From an uncultured Elusimicrobia bacterium (GTDB taxonomy: Bacteria > Elusimicrobiota > Endomicrobiia > Endomicrobiales > Endomicrobiaceae), in the NCBI GenBank assembly GCA_937916125.1, contig CALGGE010000061.1, positions 1-11,074 on the forward strand: DNA of 11,074 nt, written 5' to 3'. The notes beneath the pieces were generated by a model. That model was not told the origin of the DNA. It did no database searches and saw only the letters and a program-made list of their open reading frames with translations. This document shows, one piece after another, positions 6,759 to 11,074 of this stretch (position 1 is its first letter; every line of letters begins with the position of its first letter). The position numbers and the translations under genes were made by a program.

Positions 6759-8696
6759 ATGGAAAATCAAGTAAGACCATTTTCTTTGTTTTCGCAGGAC
6801 GACATTTATCTTTTTAAAGAGGGCAGTCATTTTCAATTGTACAACTTGTTAGGCTCTCATCCGGTAAACTACGAGGGAAAAGACGGTTTTTATTTTGCCG
6901 TTTGGGCTCCTAATGCAAAATTTGTTTCCGTAATAGGTGATTTTAATTATTGGGACAAATTTTCTCATCCGCTTGTTCCTCGCGGAGACAGCTCGGGGAT
7001 TTGGGAAGGATTTATTCCTTTCTTGAGACAGGGGGATATTTATAAATATTACATTATTTCCAATTACAATGATTACAGCGTCGAAAAATCCGATCCGTAT
7101 GCTTTCCATTGTGAAACACCTCAAAAAACAGGCTCAAAACTTTGGGATATAAGCTATACTTGGAACGATAAAGATTGGCTTACAACAAGATATAAAAAGA
7201 ATTCTCAGAAAGCTCCTTTGTCGATTTACGAAGTTCATCTCGGTTCTTGGAAAAGAAAGCCCGAAGAAAATAACAGAATGTTATCTTACAGAGAACTTGC
7301 TCCGTTGCTTAGAGATTACTGCACGGAAATGAATTTTACACATGTTGAATTTCTGCCCGTTATGGAACATCCTTTTTATCCGTCATGGGGCTATCAGACT
7401 ACGGGATATTTTGCACCTACCTCCAGATACGGTACTCCTCAGGATTTTATGTATTTGATAGATACTCTTCATCAGGCGGGGATAGGAGTTATTTTGGATT
7501 GGGTACCGTCTCATTTCCCGACCGATCAACACGGACTTTCGTTTTTCGACGGAACATATCTTTATGAACATTCCGATGTAAAACAGGGTTTTCATCCGGA
7601 TTGGAAGAGTTCTATTTTTAATTACGGAAGAAATGAAGTAAAAGAATTTTTAATTTCTTCGGCACTTTTTTGGTTTGATAAATACCATATCGACGGTATC
7701 AGGGTTGACGGCGTTGCTTCAATGTTATATCTCGATTATTCCCGTAAACAGGGCGAATGGATACCGAACAAATACGGCGGAAAAGAAAATATTGATGCAA
7801 TAGAATTTTTGAAAAGATTAAACCACGTTATTTATGAAAATCATAATGATGTTCAAACTTTTGCCGAAGAATCCACGGCTTGGCCGATGGTTTCCAAGCC
7901 TACTTATCTCGGCGGACTCGGATTCGGCTTTAAATGGAATATGGGTTGGATGAACGATACCTTAAGATATTTTAAGACGGATCCTTTATACAGAAAATAT
8001 AAACAGAACGATTTGACTTTCAGTTTATTGTACGCATTTACGGAACAGTTTGTTTTGCCGTTTTCCCACGACGAAGTAACGCAGGGAAAAGGTTCTCTTA
8101 TCGGTAAAATGCCCGGTGATGAATGGCAGAGGTTTGCAAATTTAAGATTGCTTGTCGGATATATGTATGCTCATCCGGGTAAGAAACTTTTGTTTATGGG
8201 TGCGGAATTCGGTCAGGTAAGAGAATGGACTCATGAGACCAGCCTTGAATGGCATGTGCTTCAGTTCTGGCAGCATGCAGGAATGCAAAAATGGGTAAAA
8301 GATGTAAATAAAATTTATAAACAGGAAGCTGCTCTTTTTGAAGATGATAACAGCTGGAACGGCTTCGAGTGGATTGATTGCAACGATACGGATAACACCG
8401 TTATCAGTTTTATAAGAAAATCTCCGTCAAAAGATGAAACCATAGTCTGTGTATGCAATTTTAATCCCGTTCCTAAATATAATTATAGAGTAGGCGTTTC
8501 CAAGAAGGGTTATTGGAGAGAAATTTTAAACAGCGATTCCGAAATTTATTTCGGTTCAAACATAGGTAATCTTGGCGGAGTAAATACTTACGATTATTCT
8601 ACGCATTCTCGTCCTTATACGATAGAAATTTCGTTACCGCCGTTAGCAATTGTTTACTTTAAATACGAAGGCAAATTTGAAAAAATCACGAAATGA
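6759..8696 (+). CDS. glgB: 1,4-alpha-glucan (glycogen) branching enzyme, GH13
   Basis: The 645-residue enzyme transfers alpha-1,4-glucan segments to form alpha-1,6 branches in glycogen, in the cytoplasm. It has an N-terminal CBM48 module (about 28-120; LGSHP at 32-36 and FYFAVWAPNA). The GH13 barrel (about 155-520) carries all the conserved regions: region I DWVPSH (D247, H252), region II GIRVDGVAS (R315 and nucleophile D317), region III AEESTAWP (acid/base E370) and region IV FSHDEV (H437 and D438). A C-terminal beta domain follows (about 545-640). The length fits the shorter branching enzymes that lack the extra N-terminal domain of the 728-residue E. coli protein. AAGGA at 6747-6751, seven bases before ATG 6759, supports the start. 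No glgA, glgC or glgP is in view. The gene starts 51 bases after the ankyrin gene, and no convincing promoter is visible in that gap. Confidence 0.95.
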   Translation: MENQVRPFSLFSQDDIYLFKEGSHFQLYNLLGSHPVNYEGKDGFYFAVWAPNAKFVSVIGDFNYWDKFSHPLVPRGDSSGIWEGFIPFLRQGDIYKYYIISNYNDYSVEKSDPYAFHCETPQKTGSKLWDISYTWNDKDWLTTRYKKNSQKAPLSIYEVHLGSWKRKPEENNRMLSYRELAPLLRDYCTEMNFTHVEFLPVMEHPFYPSWGYQTTGYFAPTSRYGTPQDFMYLIDTLHQAGIGVILDWVPSHFPTDQHGLSFFDGTYLYEHSDVKQGFHPDWKSSIFNYGRNEVKEFLISSALFWFDKYHIDGIRVDGVASMLYLDYSRKQGEWIPNKYGGKENIDAIEFLKRLNHVIYENHNDVQTFAEESTAWPMVSKPTYLGGLGFGFKWNMGWMNDTLRYFKTDPLYRKYKQNDLTFSLLYAFTEQFVLPFSHDEVTQGKGSLIGKMPGDEWQRFANLRLLVGYMYAHPGKKLLFMGAEFGQVREWTHETSLEWHVLQFWQHAGMQKWVKDVNKIYKQEAALFEDDNSWNGFEWIDCNDTDNTVISFIRKSPSKDETIVCVCNFNPVPKYNYRVGVSKKGYWREILNSDSEIYFGSNIGNLGGVNTYDYSTHSRPYTIEISLPPLAIVYFKYEGKFEKITK

Positions 8697-8702
8697 TTTT
8701 TT
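8680..8702 (+). terminator. Weak A/T hairpin overlapping the glgB stop codon
   Basis: AAAAAATCA (8680-8688) and TGATTTTTT (8694-8702) form a perfect 9-base inverted repeat with a 5-base loop. Only one pair is G-C, so the stem is weak; the T run is its 3' arm. The TGA of the 3' arm is the glgB stop codon. It could act as a weak or partial terminator, or be chance in AT-rich DNA. Confidence 0.25.
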
Positions 8703-8730
8703 GTAGAGGTTGATATAAAGAGAGTATAAT

Positions 8731-9960
8731 ATGTATTTAGTAATAATAATAGCGTTCCTGTTGTTGTCATTTGGTGTCAGTTCCGTTTCGGATTACTTAA
8801 ATGTAAAAAATATTTCCGACGAACTCCCTCAAGAGTTTGTCGGATATTATGATGCCGAAAAATATAAAAAATCTCAAAATTATTTAAAAGATAAAACAAA
8901 ACTTTCTTTTATATCGTCGTCAGTATCTCTTGTAGTATCAATCGCTTTTATACTGGCAGGCGGGTTTAACTGTGCGGATGTTTTTGCAAGAAGTTTCGGT
9001 TACGGAGAAATCGGTTCCGGTATAATTTTTGTCTCGGTATTGTTTTTACTTATGGAAATTATACAAATTCCTTTTTCCGTATATAACACTTTTGTCATCG
9101 AGGAGAAATACGGTTTTAATAAAACAACAATAAAAACATTTGTTTCCGATATTTTCAAAAGTTTACTTTTAACTTTTATCATCGGTATTCCTGTATTTTC
9201 TTTGATAGTGTGGTTTTTTATTAAATTTCAAAATACGGCTTGGATATATGCTTCGATAACTGTAATTCTTTTTGAACTTTTAATTACTTTTATTGCTCCG
9301 GTATTTATTATGCCTTTGTTTAACAAATATGTTCCTTTGGAAGACGGAGAACTTAAAACAGAACTTGAAAAGTATGCCAAAGAACAGAATTTTAAAATGA
9401 AAGGTCTTTATAAAATGGACGGTTCCAGGCGTTCAACAAAAACAAATGCTTTTTTTACCGGCTTCGGAAAGTTCAGAAGAATTGTTTTGTTCGATACTTT
9501 AATAGCTAAGCATACCGTGCAGGAACTTGTTTCGGTGCTTGCTCACGAGATGGGACATTATAAGAAAGGACATATCCGTAAATTTATGATAATGTCGTTT
9601 GTTAATACGATAATAATTTTCTTTTTACTATCGCTGTTTATCGGCAATGCGGATTTGTTTGCTGCATTTAAAATGCAGAATATTTCCGTTTATGGTGCTT
9701 TGATATTTTTCGGTTTTTTATATACGCCTATTTCAATGTTTTTATCCGTAATACAAAATGTAATTTCAAGAAAATACGAATACGAAGCAGACAGATATTC
9801 CGTTACCACTTACAAAAATCCGGAAGCTATGATAGAAGCGTTAAAGAAACTTTCCGTTGATAATCTGTCGAATCTTACACCGCATAAGATGAAAGTGTTT
9901 ATGGAATACAGTCACCCCACAGTTTTAGAAAGAATAAATGCAATAAGAAAAATTATATAA
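8731..9960 (+). CDS. M48 family Ste24/CAAX-type membrane zinc metallopeptidase
   Basis: The 409-residue integral membrane protease has about seven hydrophobic segments (near 1-18, 60-80, 95-113, 143-165, 170-195, 285-305 and 320-342). The zinc site is HEMGH at 272-276, with the third ligand E352 in EYEAD. Other Ste24 family marks are EEKYGFNKTT (124-133), the stretch from SRRSTKTNAFFTG to IVLFDTLI (232-258) and SHPTVLERI (394-402). In eukaryotes this family trims prenylated proteins. Bacterial members are thought to act in membrane protein quality control, and the substrate here is unknown. The length and layout fit Ste24-like members rather than the shorter HtpX. The ATG follows glgB by 34 bases, with GAGAG a few bases upstream as a possible ribosome site. 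The M42 peptidase gene follows 16 bases after the stop, probably in the same operon. Confidence 0.9.
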   Translation: MYLVIIIAFLLLSFGVSSVSDYLNVKNISDELPQEFVGYYDAEKYKKSQNYLKDKTKLSFISSSVSLVVSIAFILAGGFNCADVFARSFGYGEIGSGIIFVSVLFLLMEIIQIPFSVYNTFVIEEKYGFNKTTIKTFVSDIFKSLLLTFIIGIPVFSLIVWFFIKFQNTAWIYASITVILFELLITFIAPVFIMPLFNKYVPLEDGELKTELEKYAKEQNFKMKGLYKMDGSRRSTKTNAFFTGFGKFRRIVLFDTLIAKHTVQELVSVLAHEMGHYKKGHIRKFMIMSFVNTIIIFFLLSLFIGNADLFAAFKMQNISVYGALIFFGFLYTPISMFLSVIQNVISRKYEYEADRYSVTTYKNPEAMIEALKKLSVDNLSNLTPHKMKVFMEYSHPTVLERINAIRKII

Positions 9961-9976
9961 CATAAGAAGGTAAAAA

Positions 9977-11074
9977 ATGGACAAATTACTTAAAGAATTA
10001 TTGGAAGCTCCGGGGATTTCCGGTTGTGAAGAAGCTGTTGCAGAAATTATGAAAAGAGAATTATCAAAATCGTGCGATGAAGTTAAAATTGATAATTTCG
10101 GAAATGTTATTGCCAAAAAAGGTAAAGGCAGTAAAAAAATTATGATTGCCGCTCATATGGATGAAATCGGACTTGCAGTGAAACATGTTACCGAAGACGG
10201 ATATATTTATTTTATAAAAGTCGGCGGGATTGCAGATATGGTTCTTCCCGCACAGCGTGTTATTATAAAAGCCAAAAAAGGTGATGTCGTCGGTATCGTA
10301 GGTACAAAGCCTCCTCATTTGATGACAGCGGAAGAAAGTAAAAAACTTGTTCCTTATACAAATATGTTTATTGATATCGGCTGCAAAACAAGACAGGAAG
10401 TTTTGGATAAAGTTGAAATAGGTGACCAAATAATATTCGAACCGAATTCAGGCGTATTAAACGGAAGTGTTTACTATGGTAAAGCCGTTGACAACAGAGC
10501 TTGCTGCTACGAAATGTTAAAAGTTATGGAAACGCTCGGCGATGTTAATGCGGAAGTTTATGCAGTTGCAACCGCACAGGAAGAGGTCGGTTTAAAAGGT
10601 GCAAGAACTTCATCTTTTGCAATAGATCCCGATTTTGCAATAATTCTTGATACTACAATTGCCGGTGATGTTCCCGGAATAGAAGATAAAGTTTCTTCGT
10701 TGAAACTCGGCGAAGGTGTAGCCATTACAATGATAGAAGCTTCGGGAAGGGGAACTATTGTTAATAACAAAGTAAGAAGATTGATGATTGATACGGCTAA
10801 AGAAAATAATATAAAAGTTGGAGATACAATATTAGTAAAATACGAATCAATGAAATTACAAGAAAAAGTTTTAGCATTAATTAACGTACCAGATCATTTA
10901 TATGATGTAAGAGATGAATCAGAATTGTATCCTGATAGAAAAGAGTTTGGATTTGCATATTTATCAAGTAATGAAATAAAAAAGAATTATATTAAATCAC
11001 TTGTAATGAAACAATCAAATATTAAAGATGAAAAACAATTTGATTTATATATGAAAGATTTTAATTATAAAGAT
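9977..11074 (+). CDS. M42 family aminopeptidase, first ~280 residues, then in-frame unrelated sequence (chimeric, open at window end)
   Basis: The start is supported by AAGAAGG at 9964-9970, six bases before the ATG. Residues 1 to about 280 read as an M42 di-metal aminopeptidase (glutamyl/leucyl aminopeptidase or 'endoglucanase M' type, usually about 340-350 residues). Seen here are H60 and D62 (AAHMDEIG), D172 (GKAVDNRACC), E202-E203 (AQEEVGLKGA) and D225 (ILDTTIAGDVPG), that is four of the five metal ligands plus the catalytic base. The last ligand, a C-terminal His in a 'R-x-x-HS/T' motif, and the GGT-DA motif should follow but are absent. After about residue 280 the sequence is unrelated to M42 and changes base composition sharply. 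As it stands the product would be an inactive hybrid. The true gene probably continued elsewhere, and the join is more likely an assembly artefact than a fusion. It lies 16 bases after the M48 protease gene. Confidence 0.8.
   Translation, partial: MDKLLKELLEAPGISGCEEAVAEIMKRELSKSCDEVKIDNFGNVIAKKGKGSKKIMIAAHMDEIGLAVKHVTEDGYIYFIKVGGIADMVLPAQRVIIKAKKGDVVGIVGTKPPHLMTAEESKKLVPYTNMFIDIGCKTRQEVLDKVEIGDQIIFEPNSGVLNGSVYYGKAVDNRACCYEMLKVMETLGDVNAEVYAVATAQEEVGLKGARTSSFAIDPDFAIILDTTIAGDVPGIEDKVSSLKLGEGVAITMIEASGRGTIVNNKVRRLMIDTAKENNIKVGDTILVKYESMKLQEKVLALINVPDHLYDVRDESELYPDRKEFGFAYLSSNEIKKNYIKSLVMKQSNIKDEKQFDLYMKDFNYKD
10796..11074 (+). other. Foreign low-G+C segment, likely FtsX-like ABC transporter permease fragment
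   Basis: From about 10796-10816 onward the open frame encodes KVGDTILVKYESMKLQEK, then a run containing LINVPDHLYDVRDESELYPDR and GFAYLSSNE. This resembles the extracytoplasmic (MacB-like) domain of large FtsX-family permeases of Firmicutes and Mollicutes. By hand count 10817-11074 has 56 G+C in 258 bases (about 22%), against 50 in 120 (about 42%) for 10441-10560. Ser is almost always TCA, Leu mostly TTA, and almost all codons end in A or T, unlike every gene to the left. The family call is from memory of such sequences and is moderate; the composition break is directly visible. Both ends of this gene are missing. Confidence 0.6.

Noticed and set aside
6751..6774. Seven-codon frame starting at ATG 6751, overlapping the glgB start
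   Set aside because: Its ATG overlaps the glgB ribosome site and it has no ribosome site of its own at proper spacing; probably chance.
8725..8730. TATAAT just before the M48 protease start
   Set aside because: It abuts the ATG, so transcription would start inside the gene, and no -35 lies 16-18 bases upstream.
10064..10429. Minus-strand open frame of 121 residues
   Set aside because: It lies opposite conserved M42 coding sequence and has Phe/Asn-rich shadow composition.

Overview
This window comes from an AT-rich (by eye about one-third G+C) bacterium. All genes lie on the + strand and are tightly packed, with intergenic gaps of 3 to 57 bases, and no stretch of 300 bases lacks a gene. A secreted ankyrin protein with a classical signal peptide, a Ste24-type membrane protease, giant TPR proteins and this composition fit an AT-rich, host- or gut-associated, Gram-negative-type lineage such as Elusimicrobiota, Vampirovibrionia or spirochaetes. 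That placement is inference; nothing here fixes the phylum.

Layout, left to right. (1) 2-712: the 3' end of a tRNA nucleotidyltransferase (cca/pcnB family) carrying an HD domain. (2) 701-769: a near-consensus sigma70-type promoter whose -35 overlaps the end of the first gene, with its -10 region duplicated as an exact 13-base tandem repeat. (3) 770-961: a 63-residue two-helix membrane protein with a perfect glycine zipper in each helix. (4) 981-5384: a 1467-residue cytoplasmic protein of about 33 TPR units in three arrays separated by charged linkers. (5) 5388-6707: an exported ankyrin-repeat protein, 3 bases after the TPR gene. (6) 6759-8696: glgB, glycogen branching enzyme. (7) 8731-9960: Ste24/CAAX-type M48 membrane metalloprotease. 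(8) 9977 to about 10816: the first 280 or so residues of an M42 aminopeptidase.

The last roughly 260 bases do not belong to the M42 gene. At about 10796-10816 the reading frame stays open, but M42 similarity stops, G+C falls from about 40% to about 22% (hand counts), and the new protein sequence resembles an FtsX-like ABC transporter permease of a very AT-rich, Firmicutes/Mollicutes-like organism. The junction lies in an A-rich stretch that both genes could plausibly share. The simplest reading is a chimeric contig end from metagenome assembly rather than a real fusion.

The most unusual part is the 701-6707 block: a strong-looking promoter with a duplicated -10, a glycine-zipper mini membrane protein, a giant TPR scaffold and a secreted ankyrin protein, probably co-transcribed. 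No enzymatic domain is visible in any of the three proteins, so their job is unknown beyond protein-protein interaction and membrane association. The downstream glgB and the two peptidases are ordinary housekeeping genes that may form a second transcription unit.
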